DNA from: Porphyromonadaceae bacterium UBA7555
GTDB taxonomy: Bacteria; Bacteroidota; Bacteroidia; Bacteroidales; Muribaculaceae
Direction: 5' to 3'
Length of the DNA: 64,000 nucleotides
Assembly: GCA_002478045.1 (NCBI GenBank)
Contig: DLLT01000049.1
Location: 1 to 64,000 of the forward strand
Below are positions 36,876 through 45,250 of this stretch, in pieces. The position numbers and the translations under genes are program-made. How positions within the stretch are numbered: the first letter of the stretch is position 1; each line of letters opens with the position of its first letter. Under the pieces are notes generated by a model. That model was not told the origin of the DNA. It did no database searches and worked only from the letters and a program-made list of their open reading frames with translations.

Positions 36876-37625
36876 ATGGCACAAATAGATCCCTCAAGCG
36901 GCGACGGAAACAAAAAGAAAGGCGCCCAAAAGAAGATGTCTATCCATGTGGACTTTACTCCTATGGTCGACATGAACATGCTTCTGATTACATTCTTCAT
37001 GCTCTGTACAACCATGATCAAAAGTCAGACCCTCCAAATTCTCCTGCCGTCCAATGACACACGTATCAAGGACGAACAGAAGAACCAGGCCAAGGCCGAT
37101 GACGCCATAACACTGATCTTGGATACAGAATACAAACCCAACGGACTACCCGCAGTAGACGATGCCGGCAATACAGTGCACGATATCTACTACTACGAAG
37201 GCCTTCCCGACACCGTAAACATTTCCGGCACAAAGGGCTGCATCAAAGTATCCCACTTTATCGGCAATGCTCCGGGTGGAAAGCGTCAGGGTATCCGCGA
37301 AATCCTCTACCTGCGCCACAAAGAGGCTATGGATATCTATGATCAACTCAAAGCCGACTATAAGGCCAAGAAGATCACAGACGAGCAATTTGCCGAAAAA
37401 GCCAAAGAGAATGCCACAAGTGACAAACTTAAACACCCCGTGGTAATCATCAAACCGGGTCCCAACGCTACATACGAAGCCCTGGTAAATGCTATCGACG
37501 AACTCAACCTGAACCAGATACGCAAGTACTCGATTCAGATGCCCGACCATACCGACACAACACTGTTGCGCAACTACGAGAAGGCTACCGGCAAAACCGT
37601 TATCCGTCCCAACATTCGTAAATAA
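36876..37625 (+). CDS. exbD: ExbD/TolR-family protein, second copy
   Basis: A 249-residue ExbD homologue with the membrane helix at about residues 25-47 (HVDFTPMVDMNMLLITFFML, key Asp in MVDMN). Its periplasmic domain is also enlarged by an insertion around residues 95-175, and ends VNAIDELNLNQIRKYSI, the typical ExbD fold. It begins 21 bases after the first exbD and precedes tonB by 43 bases. The two copies differ much in sequence, so they are not a recent duplication. Confidence 0.9.
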   Translation: MAQIDPSSGDGNKKKGAQKKMSIHVDFTPMVDMNMLLITFFMLCTTMIKSQTLQILLPSNDTRIKDEQKNQAKADDAITLILDTEYKPNGLPAVDDAGNTVHDIYYYEGLPDTVNISGTKGCIKVSHFIGNAPGGKRQGIREILYLRHKEAMDIYDQLKADYKAKKITDEQFAEKAKENATSDKLKHPVVIIKPGPNATYEALVNAIDELNLNQIRKYSIQMPDHTDTTLLRNYEKATGKTVIRPNIRK

Positions 37626-37668
37626 TGATCAAAGTTCTATATTACTAACCAATTAACACAGACAAAAA

Positions 37669-38517
37669 ATGGCAAAAGATGTAGATCTTTCATCAAAAGA
37701 ATGGTGTGACATCGTATTCGATGGCAAAAACAAGGAGTATGGCGCATACCAACTGCGTGCAACTTCTGTCAAGCGCCACACCAAAGCCCTGGTGTCCGTA
37801 CTTATTGTGCTGGCACTCATCTTGACAGCAATCATCATGGTGATGACCGGAGTGTTCAAGAGCGCTGACGAAGACATCAACGCCAAGAACGAGCAGGAAG
37901 AAGTCATCATGGCTCCCGAGGATATTCCCGAAGAGGAAGAACAAATGGAAATTCCCGAGCAGAAGCCCGAGGAAGTTCAAGCCGAAGAAGAAGTTGCCGC
38001 CACACAGGCTGTAACCGAAGTCAAGATTGTAGAAACAGTGGACAAAGACCGCGAAATCAAGGACCAAGAGCAAGTGCTTGAAAACACCGCTCAATTAGGT
38101 GCTGACGACCACAAAGGCGTAGAAGACGTCAACCGCGACCGCGTTGTCAAGGAAGTTGTCGAAGTTAAGCCCGTGGAGAAGCCCAAAGATGAAGGCCCCG
38201 TAAGCATGGCAATGGTTGAACAGAAGCCCTCGTTCCCCGGTGGTGATGCCGCTATGTACAAATGGCTCAACGATAACATCATTTATCCCGCAGCCGCTTC
38301 GGAAGAAGGCGTACAAGGCAAAGTGACCGTACAATTCATCGTTGAAAAAGACGGCAGCATCTCGCATGTTAAAGTCGTCCGCGGCAAACACCCCGCTCTC
38401 GATGCCGAAGCAGCACGCGTCATCCGCAAGATGCCTCGCTGGACTCCGGGTCGTAACAACGGCCAACCCGTCCGCGTGACATATCACCTCCCCGTACAAT
38501 TCAAATTAGCCAACTAA
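37669..38517 (+). CDS. tonB: TonB energy transducer
   Basis: A 282-residue TonB: short cytoplasmic tail with KEYGAYQLR (a Bacteroidetes hallmark), one membrane helix at about 44-66, a periplasmic linker rich in Glu (PEDIPEEEEQMEIPEQKP) instead of the usual Pro-Lys repeats, and the C-terminal TonB domain from about residue 190 (PSFPGGDAAMYKWL to PVRVTYHLPVQFKL). It transmits ExbBD energy to SusC/TonB-dependent receptors in the outer membrane. It ends the operon and is followed by a strong terminator. Confidence 0.93.
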   Translation: MAKDVDLSSKEWCDIVFDGKNKEYGAYQLRATSVKRHTKALVSVLIVLALILTAIIMVMTGVFKSADEDINAKNEQEEVIMAPEDIPEEEEQMEIPEQKPEEVQAEEEVAATQAVTEVKIVETVDKDREIKDQEQVLENTAQLGADDHKGVEDVNRDRVVKEVVEVKPVEKPKDEGPVSMAMVEQKPSFPGGDAAMYKWLNDNIIYPAAASEEGVQGKVTVQFIVEKDGSISHVKVVRGKHPALDAEAARVIRKMPRWTPGRNNGQPVRVTYHLPVQFKLAN

Positions 38518-38547
38518 GATTCGCTTTTGAATTCCATACCCTCCCCC

Positions 38548-38589
38548 AATAAGGGGCGAAGCCGCAAGGTTTCGCCCCTTATTTTGTTT
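38548..38589 (+). terminator. Terminator of exbB-tonB operon
   Basis: A perfect 13-base-pair stem (38548-38560 with 38571-38583, arm AATAAGGGGCGAA) with a 10-base loop ends in TTTTGTTT. It lies 30 bases after the tonB stop. Confidence 0.85.
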
Positions 38590-38639
38590 CACGTCCCACA
38601 CGGCTATTATGATTATAAGTGCATTTGCCAATTTTTTCG

Positions 38640-38647
38640 TATCTTTG
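38640..38647 (+). promoter_or_regulatory. Bacteroidetes -7 element at tamL start
   Basis: TATCTTTG matches TAnnTTTG exactly and ends five bases before the GTG used as the tamL start. A TTTG at 38624-38627 is closer than ideal for a -33 box. If used, the transcript would begin at or very near the start codon. Confidence 0.5.
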
Positions 38648-38651
38648 CCAC

Positions 38652-41096
38652 GTGAAAAAGCTATGGAATAAGCTGACATCCCTGTCGGCCGCTGTTTTGG
38701 TGTCCTACACCCTGGCATCGGCACTTAATTCGTGCAGTAGCACAAGACACGTTCCCGAAGGTAGCAAACTACTGGATAAGGCCGAGATCGTTATTGCCGA
38801 ACCCGGAGACAGCATCAACGCCAAAGAACAATATCGCGACATCAGTACACGCGAACTGCTCAACTACTTGCGCCAGCAACCCAACCATAAAATCCTGGGC
38901 TGCGCAAAAATGCAGCTCGGCATCTACAACATGTCGGGCAACGATACCACACGTTGGTGGAATCGATGGCTCAGACGTATCGGCGAAGCGCCCGTATTAT
39001 ATGACCCGCAACTGACCGAAGCCTCGGCACGCCAACTTCGCCAGGCACTTGTCAATAAAGGCTATCTCAACGCTTCAGTTACCATAGACACAACCACTTG
39101 TGGCAAGAAACACAACAAAATGCGAGTGCGATACAGACTGCACCCGGGTACTGCTCACACCATAGCTACAGTGACAATGGAATGCGAAGACAATGAAATT
39201 CGAGCCATCCTCCAATCCGACACCGCAGCCAAACCGAACATCGCACCGGGTATGGCCCTAGACCGTACATACCTCGACAGCGAACGTACACGCATCACTT
39301 CGATACTGCGCAATCACGGGTATTACGCTTTCAACAAGGAGTTTATCACCTTTATAGCCGATACCCTACCCGGGTCGATGGCAGTAGACCTGACCATGAC
39401 AATTCAGCAGCCGCGCATAATACATGCGGCGCCGACGCCCGAACATCCCGATGGAATAGACCCGGATGCTCCGGCACCAAAGCATCGACGCTTTATGATA
39501 AGGCAGGTATACTTTGTCACGGATTACAACCCGCGCAAAGACGGTGACGACAGTACGGTCCGCAGCGACACAATTCAAGGCACACCCGGTATGGCCGTCA
39601 TATACGGCGCCGACCGATACATACGTCCCGGAGTCCTCGAAGAAAACTGCTATATCATACCCGGTAAGCCCTACAATGCCTCACAAGTAGACCAGACATA
39701 TGCCGCTATGGCTCGCCTGGGCATACTCAAATTTATAAACATCGAAATGCGCCCCATCACAGCCGTCAAAACCGATGACAAAGAAGAAATCTGGATGGAC
39801 GCCTACGTACTGCTGTCGCGCAACAAGAAACAAAATATCACCCTCGAACTGGAAGGCACCAACTCGGAAGGAGACTTGGGCTTCGGAGTCGGGCTCACCT
39901 ATCAGCATCGCAACCTTGCACACGGCAGCGAACTGCTGACCGTCAAATTTCGCACCGCATACGAAAGTCTCTCGGGCGATTTCGAAGGCCTTATCAACAA
40001 CCGCTACACCGAATATGCCGGCGAGGTAGGCATCACTTTCCCCAAATTCAAGGCACCCTTTCTGTCTCGTGACTTCAAACGTCGCAACAAAGCCAGTACC
40101 GAATTCGCTCTATCACTTAATTACCAAGAGCGTCCCGAGTATACTCGCGTCATCGCCGGCGGCGCCTGGAAATACAAATGGGACAAACAACAAGGCGGCT
40201 TCAATCAACGCCGCACCCTCGACCTGGTGGATATCAATTACGTCTACCTTCCACAGTCTACGCTCAATTTCATCGACCAGATAGCGCCGACCAACCCTCT
40301 ACTGCGCTACAGCTACGAGGACCACTTCATCATGCGCCTGGGCTACACGTTCTACAAGACCAACCGCCGAATACCTACGACCACGCTCAATTCGTTTGTG
40401 ATACAGCCGTCGGTCACTACCTTCCGAGCCTCCGCCGAGATGGCCGGCAACCTCCTATATGCCTTCTCATCCATACTTGGGCAGAAAAAGTCAAACGAAG
40501 CATACAAAATCTTCGGCATCCAATACGCCCAGTATGTCAAAGGTGAAGCAGACTTCACATATACACGCAACTTCAATGCACGCAACGCCTTGGCCATACA
40601 CGCCGGCATAGGTATCGGCTATCCCTACGGCAACTCCTCGGCCATACCCTTCGAAAAACGCTTCTATGCAGGCGGAGCCAACAGCGTACGCGGCTGGAGT
40701 GCACGCACCCTCGGCCCGGGAGCCTACGATGCCCGCAACGATGTTATCGATTTCATCAACCAATGCGGCGACATACGACTGGATTTTAGTCTCGAATACC
40801 GCGCACGATTATTCTGGGTGTTCGAAGGCGCAATATTTGTAGACGCCGGCAACATCTGGACCATCAAGACTTACGAAAATCAACCCGGCGGAACTTTCAA
40901 ATTCGATAAGTTCTACCGACAAATAGCGCTATCATACGGCGCAGGCATACGTATGGACTTTACATACTTCCTGCTGCGTTTCGACCTTGGTATGAAAGCT
41001 CATAACCCCGCTATGGGTCAAGAGGAATGGCCTCTGATACACCCGCACTGGGGACGTGACGCCACATTCCATTTTGCAGTAGGCTATCCGTTCTGA
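38652..41096 (+). CDS. tamL: TamL, BamA/TamA-family outer-membrane lipoprotein
   Basis: This 814-residue protein is the Bacteroidetes TamA-like Omp85 protein carrying a lipobox (ASALNSC, Cys28). POTRA-like domains occupy about residues 35-420 and the 16-strand D15/surface antigen barrel the rest, with the conserved GGANSVRGWSARTLGPG (the VRGF/Y-type loop) near residue 680. It should partner TamB encoded at 4941-9527. The GTG at 38652 is chosen because it begins a signal sequence (KKLWNKLTSLSAAVLVSY) and lies just after the promoter; an upstream GTG at 38619 would put the promoter inside the coding region. Confidence 0.9.
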   Translation: MKKLWNKLTSLSAAVLVSYTLASALNSCSSTRHVPEGSKLLDKAEIVIAEPGDSINAKEQYRDISTRELLNYLRQQPNHKILGCAKMQLGIYNMSGNDTTRWWNRWLRRIGEAPVLYDPQLTEASARQLRQALVNKGYLNASVTIDTTTCGKKHNKMRVRYRLHPGTAHTIATVTMECEDNEIRAILQSDTAAKPNIAPGMALDRTYLDSERTRITSILRNHGYYAFNKEFITFIADTLPGSMAVDLTMTIQQPRIIHAAPTPEHPDGIDPDAPAPKHRRFMIRQVYFVTDYNPRKDGDDSTVRSDTIQGTPGMAVIYGADRYIRPGVLEENCYIIPGKPYNASQVDQTYAAMARLGILKFINIEMRPITAVKTDDKEEIWMDAYVLLSRNKKQNITLELEGTNSEGDLGFGVGLTYQHRNLAHGSELLTVKFRTAYESLSGDFEGLINNRYTEYAGEVGITFPKFKAPFLSRDFKRRNKASTEFALSLNYQERPEYTRVIAGGAWKYKWDKQQGGFNQRRTLDLVDINYVYLPQSTLNFIDQIAPTNPLLRYSYEDHFIMRLGYTFYKTNRRIPTTTLNSFVIQPSVTTFRASAEMAGNLLYAFSSILGQKKSNEAYKIFGIQYAQYVKGEADFTYTRNFNARNALAIHAGIGIGYPYGNSSAIPFEKRFYAGGANSVRGWSARTLGPGAYDARNDVIDFINQCGDIRLDFSLEYRARLFWVFEGAIFVDAGNIWTIKTYENQPGGTFKFDKFYRQIALSYGAGIRMDFTYFLLRFDLGMKAHNPAMGQEEWPLIHPHWGRDATFHFAVGYPF

Positions 41097-41228
41097 TTGT
41101 TCGAAGCCGACACGGAAGCAAGACCCTTGACAAGTCCGCAAGCAAATCATTACAGGTTTGCAAGACATATCGACCCTACAATCCGAGGCATCGCACCCGA
41201 CACGTTTTTTTATAAAAAACAGACACTT

Positions 41229-41876
41229 ATGAAACAATACGTAATTTTTGACCTTGACGGAACGTTACTGGACACCATCGCCGACCTCGCCGATGCCACC
41301 AACTACGCGCTCGAACAATTAGGATATGCCACCCACCCTATCACGGCTTACAACTACATGGTAGGCAATGGCGTCACCAAGCTGCTGGAACGCGCCCTGC
41401 CCGAGGATATGCGCACCACACGAATGATCGAGGCTATGCGTCATCATTTTCTGGAATACTATGACGTGCATTGCACCGAGCACACCACCATCTATCCCGG
41501 CATCTCCGATCTCCTTAACGAACTGGCTGCGCGTGGCATAGCCACAGCCGTCACCTCCAACAAGTACCAACGCGCCGTCACCCATTTGATAAGCCATTTC
41601 TTCGGTCAATTGCCGTGGGCGGCCGTACTCGGACATCAAGAAAATGTCCCGGTCAAGCCCGACCCATCAATAATATTCATGGCTCTCAACGCCCATCCCA
41701 CACCCAAAGACAATGTGCTATACGCGGGCGACAGCGCCGTGGATATGGAAACCGCACAACGTGCAGGCATCGAAAGCGTAGGCGTATCCTGGGGGTTCAG
41801 GACACGCTCCGAGTTGTCAAGCGCCGGTGCCGACCACATAGTTGACTCACCGGACGACATCCTCAGTTTATTATAA
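41229..41876 (+). CDS. HAD hydrolase, phosphoglycolate-phosphatase-like
   Basis: This 215-residue HAD-superfamily phosphatase has motif I DLDGTLLDT, motif II TSN, the motif III lysine in VKPDP and motif IV GDSAVDMETA. The alpha-helical cap between motifs I and II is of the Gph/PhoN type, so phosphoglycolate or a sugar phosphate is a plausible substrate. The frame is open upstream to 41097, but MKQYVIFDLDGT at 41229 is the natural start. It follows tamL by about 130 bases. Confidence 0.87.
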   Translation: MKQYVIFDLDGTLLDTIADLADATNYALEQLGYATHPITAYNYMVGNGVTKLLERALPEDMRTTRMIEAMRHHFLEYYDVHCTEHTTIYPGISDLLNELAARGIATAVTSNKYQRAVTHLISHFFGQLPWAAVLGHQENVPVKPDPSIIFMALNAHPTPKDNVLYAGDSAVDMETAQRAGIESVGVSWGFRTRSELSSAGADHIVDSPDDILSLL

Positions 41877-41986
41877 TCATATAAATATTGATCTGAAGCA
41901 GACATCTCGCTTTCTGCGCCTATCCTCCCAATCCCGTATACATCCACGCCGATAGTCATTTCTCTCTATCCGATAATTATAGCATT

Positions 41987-43168
41987 ATGGTAACCGACAT
42001 CATACTCGTAGACCCTCGTGATACGCATGACAACCTGCTGCCGCTGACGTACACACGCCCGGTCAGTGACCTTCGCATTGGAATATACACCATCGACCAA
42101 CGCTGGCGTATGGCATGTCCCAACGCCAAATTATATTGGCAGACCGTAGACTACCTGCGTCCCAAGTACGCGGCATGCCCTGACAATATCGCCGGTTCGA
42201 ATGCCGTATACGTGCGCGGCAACATCATTCCTTCTGCCGAGCTGGTACACGTGGCTCTTGACCTGCAGCCCGGACAGGCTGTCTTCGGCGAGGACAGCGC
42301 CCCTATAGCTTGGCGCGGAGGCAATTCGAATGCGCCAAGCATCCAACTGAAAGAGCGCACACGCTGTCTATCCTTCCTATACGACATCTTCGGTCTCAAC
42401 GGCGAGGTGCTGCGCGAAGACTTCGTGACAATCACCGCCGGACGCACCTCGGCGCCATTGAGTGACACCGTCACCGTGATAGGACGCCGCGAAGACATCT
42501 TCGTGGAAGATGACGCCGAATTTGTTGAAGGATGCACACTCAACACCATGCACGGCCCGATATACATCGGACACGGCGCAACGGTTATGGAAGGCAGCTG
42601 TCTTCGCGGACCGGTGGCCGTATGCGACCACGCTGTAGTCAATATGGGCGCTCGTATTTATGGTGACACCACCATAGGGCCGTGGTGTAAGGTTGGCGGC
42701 GAACTAAACAATGTCGTTATGCACTCATATTCGAACAAGGCGCATGACGGATTCTTAGGCAACGCCGTCATCGGACAATGGTGCAACATCGGAGGAGGAT
42801 GCTCGGCATCAAACCTCAAAAACGACTATACGGAAATCAAGCTATGGAACTACCCGCGGCGCCGCTTCCTGCGCACCGGGTTACAGTTCTGCGGCGTCAT
42901 CATGGCCGACTTCTGTAAGGCCGGAGTCAACACGATGCTCAATACAGCCACTGTCCTCGGCGTAGGCGTCAACATCCACGGCAGCGGCTTCCCGCGACCC
43001 TTCCTGGCATCCTTCCTCGAAGGCTCGCCTCAAGGATATACCGAGGTGCCGATGCAGCGCTTCTTTGATACAGCTTCCAAAATGATGGCTCGGCGCGGCA
43101 TCGAGTTGACCCAAACCGATATAGATATACTCAACAGCGTACGACAGATTGCCGAGAACTATCGCTGA
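41987..43168 (+). CDS. Alternative GlmU-like nucleotidyl/acetyltransferase
   Basis: This 393-residue protein matches the Bacteroidetes family annotated as UDP-N-acetylglucosamine diphosphorylase/glucosamine-1-phosphate N-acetyltransferase (the alternative GlmU, TIGR03991). The C-terminal half is a left-handed beta-helix of hexapeptide repeats (GPIYIGHGATVMEGSCLRG, GPWCKVGGELNNVVMHSYSN). The N-terminal half lacks the LxAGxGTRM loop of ordinary nucleotidyltransferases and begins MVTDIILVDPRDTHDNLLPL. With glmM elsewhere in the window it probably makes UDP-GlcNAc, but that is inference from family naming. Confidence 0.8.
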   Translation: MVTDIILVDPRDTHDNLLPLTYTRPVSDLRIGIYTIDQRWRMACPNAKLYWQTVDYLRPKYAACPDNIAGSNAVYVRGNIIPSAELVHVALDLQPGQAVFGEDSAPIAWRGGNSNAPSIQLKERTRCLSFLYDIFGLNGEVLREDFVTITAGRTSAPLSDTVTVIGRREDIFVEDDAEFVEGCTLNTMHGPIYIGHGATVMEGSCLRGPVAVCDHAVVNMGARIYGDTTIGPWCKVGGELNNVVMHSYSNKAHDGFLGNAVIGQWCNIGGGCSASNLKNDYTEIKLWNYPRRRFLRTGLQFCGVIMADFCKAGVNTMLNTATVLGVGVNIHGSGFPRPFLASFLEGSPQGYTEVPMQRFFDTASKMMARRGIELTQTDIDILNSVRQIAENYR

Positions 43169-43244
43169 TATAGAAAAACAAACTTGCATCACGGCTAAAT
43201 CAACCCTTCTACGCAGCATTCCTCCCTCAAAAAAAGACATCCTA

Positions 43245-43931
43245 ATGTTTGATATAACCTTTGAAGACATATTTGCCGAAAAGACTCCGGGTATGACACT
43301 TTTGGCTTTGAGCGCCAATATCACCGATGCGCCTACCTGCGACGCACTATGGGACGAAATTCAGACCGTAGCGACACGCATCGCATCATCCTACGAGATG
43401 TCTATGGTCAATAAACGTCCCGGAATAGCGGCTACACGCGCCGCCTACAAAGCATTCGGTAAAGACCCCAACCGCTACCGACCCAGCACCGAGGCTATGT
43501 GCCGACGCATAGTGCGCGGTGACGGCCTGTACCGCGTCAGCAATGTCGTAGATTTGGTCAACTTGTTGTCCATCGCCTCGGGGCACTCTATAGGCGCTTT
43601 TGACAGTGACCATATCTCCGGACACACCCTGCGCCTCGGTGTAGGACGCCAAGGCGAACCTTATGAAGCCGTACACCGCGGGCCTCTCAATATAGCCGGG
43701 CTGCCTGTTCTACGTGATGACATCGGAGGCATAGCAACACCCACAAGCGACAATGCAAGGACGGCCATACGGCCCGAGTCGACACGACACCTATTTATGG
43801 TCACCAATCTATACGGCGACGAAATGCCCGCCGACAAACTCGCCGAGTATGCATCGCGGCTACTGACACAATACGCCGCCGCCTCCGACATCGAATACCG
43901 CATCTTCCGACCCATATCCGACAAGGGGTAA
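43245..43931 (+). CDS. B3/B4 tRNA-editing-domain protein
   Basis: This 228-residue protein consists of a stand-alone B3/B4 domain, the fold that edits mischarged tRNA in the beta subunit of phenylalanyl-tRNA synthetase. Signatures are AYKAFGKDPNRYRPSTEA and DLVNLLSIASGHSIGAFD, and the end SDIEYRIFRP. The frame is open from 43149, but MFDITFEDIFAEKTPG at 43245 looks like the true start. Free-standing copies may clear a mischarged tRNA or bind an amino acid; the substrate is not known. The GNAT/FemAB-like gene starts 36 bases later. Confidence 0.8.
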   Translation: MFDITFEDIFAEKTPGMTLLALSANITDAPTCDALWDEIQTVATRIASSYEMSMVNKRPGIAATRAAYKAFGKDPNRYRPSTEAMCRRIVRGDGLYRVSNVVDLVNLLSIASGHSIGAFDSDHISGHTLRLGVGRQGEPYEAVHRGPLNIAGLPVLRDDIGGIATPTSDNARTAIRPESTRHLFMVTNLYGDEMPADKLAEYASRLLTQYAAASDIEYRIFRPISDKG

Positions 43932-43967
43932 ACGCCGGGCCTACACCGAACCAACTACTTCAGAAAG

Positions 43968-44879
43968 ATGGCAGTACATCTTGACATCGTTGACCGCGAA
44001 ACATACTATCGCACCGTCCCTCATCCGGCAACAGTGTACGACAGCGTCGAATTTGCCCTTACGGTAAGTGCAGTATGCGGCACGTTGTATATCCTGGTAA
44101 CGGACGAGGACGACTCCGCAGTCGGTATGGTTTGGGGGAAGGACGATGTCGGCACTTGGGCGGCGCCGTTCTCGGCACCTTATGCTCTATGCTCGATGTC
44201 TCGACCCGATATGCCCGTGCCATTACAAGCCTTGCGTGCAATTGCCAGATACGTGGACGCCGAGTCGTACGGAAAGTGGCGCATAGTATTGCCTCCCGAA
44301 TTCTATGCCCCGGCACTGATACACTCCGCCGTCGAAGCGTTCGGAGCTCTCGGCCACGAGCTGTTTTGCGACCGTAATTACGCCCACCCGGCACTCGCAC
44401 AAATGTCATCCGTGGCACGGCGCAATCTCCGCAAGGCCGAGCGTCACGGTTCGTTCACTCTGGTCACCGATGCCGATGCCGGAGCGGTATATGACCTCAT
44501 AGCCGAACACCATCGCCAGCTGGGCTACGAAATGGCTATGACGCGTAACCAAGTGCTGGCCACTGCACGCGCCATACCCATGGACTTCTTTATGGTGACG
44601 GACGGGGACATCCCGGCGGCTGCAGCCTACTACCAGCATACAGCGCCGCATATTGTACAGATGATTAACTGGGGTGACACCGCCGAAGCACGTCCGCTAC
44701 GTGTCACCAATTGGATGGACCACGCCATAAGCCTATATTATGCCAAACTCGGTATATCTACCATCGATCTCGGACCAGGCACGCACCACGGCATACCCAA
44801 CGAGGGCCTTGAGCACTTCAAAACCTCTCTGGGCTGCACGGTCTCGCTAAAACATATCATCGCAGGCCACGCCTTGTAA
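43968..44879 (+). CDS. GNAT/FemAB-like acyltransferase
   Basis: A 303-residue protein with a GNAT-type fold; its second half (VARRNLRKAERHGSF, GTHHGIPNEGLEHFKTSLG) resembles FemAB/CelD-like proteins, including the conserved R-x-x-R-K-A motif and the final F-K-x-x-L-G. The first half is a degenerate GNAT-like domain. FemAB relatives transfer amino acids from aminoacyl-tRNA or acyl groups to envelope precursors; the substrate here is unknown. It follows the B3/B4-domain gene by 36 bases, so the two are likely cotranscribed. Confidence 0.7.
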   Translation: MAVHLDIVDRETYYRTVPHPATVYDSVEFALTVSAVCGTLYILVTDEDDSAVGMVWGKDDVGTWAAPFSAPYALCSMSRPDMPVPLQALRAIARYVDAESYGKWRIVLPPEFYAPALIHSAVEAFGALGHELFCDRNYAHPALAQMSSVARRNLRKAERHGSFTLVTDADAGAVYDLIAEHHRQLGYEMAMTRNQVLATARAIPMDFFMVTDGDIPAAAAYYQHTAPHIVQMINWGDTAEARPLRVTNWMDHAISLYYAKLGISTIDLGPGTHHGIPNEGLEHFKTSLGCTVSLKHIIAGHAL

Positions 44880-44951
44880 GCTTCATTGCAGCGACAAGTT
44901 CCCCAACTCCAAATAAAATGTTGCCGCAGGGACATCCACGTCCCAAAATGT

Positions 44952-45191
44952 TCAGGGATTGAACTGATTGGTATCGTAAAAATCCATAATATCGCGCGTC
45001 ATTTCCAGTGCCGTTGCGCCCGGACCATCAGGATCGAGAGCCGCCGAGCGCTCGTAAGCCGTGATGGCGGCGGCGCGGTCGCCGTGCTGCCATGCGCGAC
45101 GACCTTGGCGGTACAATTCTACAGCCTGTGCATGCGCGTCGGCCGCGCCGTCCTCGAATGATTTATTGACTGTTGTGTGTGCGTTATCCAT
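44952..45191 (-). CDS. Small TPR-like protein
   Basis: A 79-residue protein with one tetratricopeptide-like helix pair: AVELYRQGRRAWQHGDRAAAITAYERSAALDPDGPG, then ALEMTRDIMDFYDTNQFNP. I have seen the same compact arrangement as a conserved Bacteroidales gene of unknown function. It has its own TATCTTTG promoter element and lies alone on the minus strand between plus-strand genes. Confidence 0.8.
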   Translation of the reverse strand: MDNAHTTVNKSFEDGAADAHAQAVELYRQGRRAWQHGDRAAAITAYERSAALDPDGPGATALEMTRDIMDFYDTNQFNP

Positions 45192-45212
45192 AAATTATTC
45201 GTAATTTTACGC

Positions 45213-45220
45213 CAAAGATA
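45213..45220 (-). promoter_or_regulatory. Bacteroidetes -7 element for TPR gene
   Basis: The minus strand reads TATCTTTG, 22 bases before the start codon of the small TPR gene. Confidence 0.6.
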
Positions 45221-45250
45221 CGAATACTTGACTTCACATCCAAATTAGCT

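Noticed and set aside
44925..44945. Short GGGAC/GTCCC stem between the GNAT-like and TPR genes
   Set aside because: Only five pairs with no T-run; insufficient for a terminator call.
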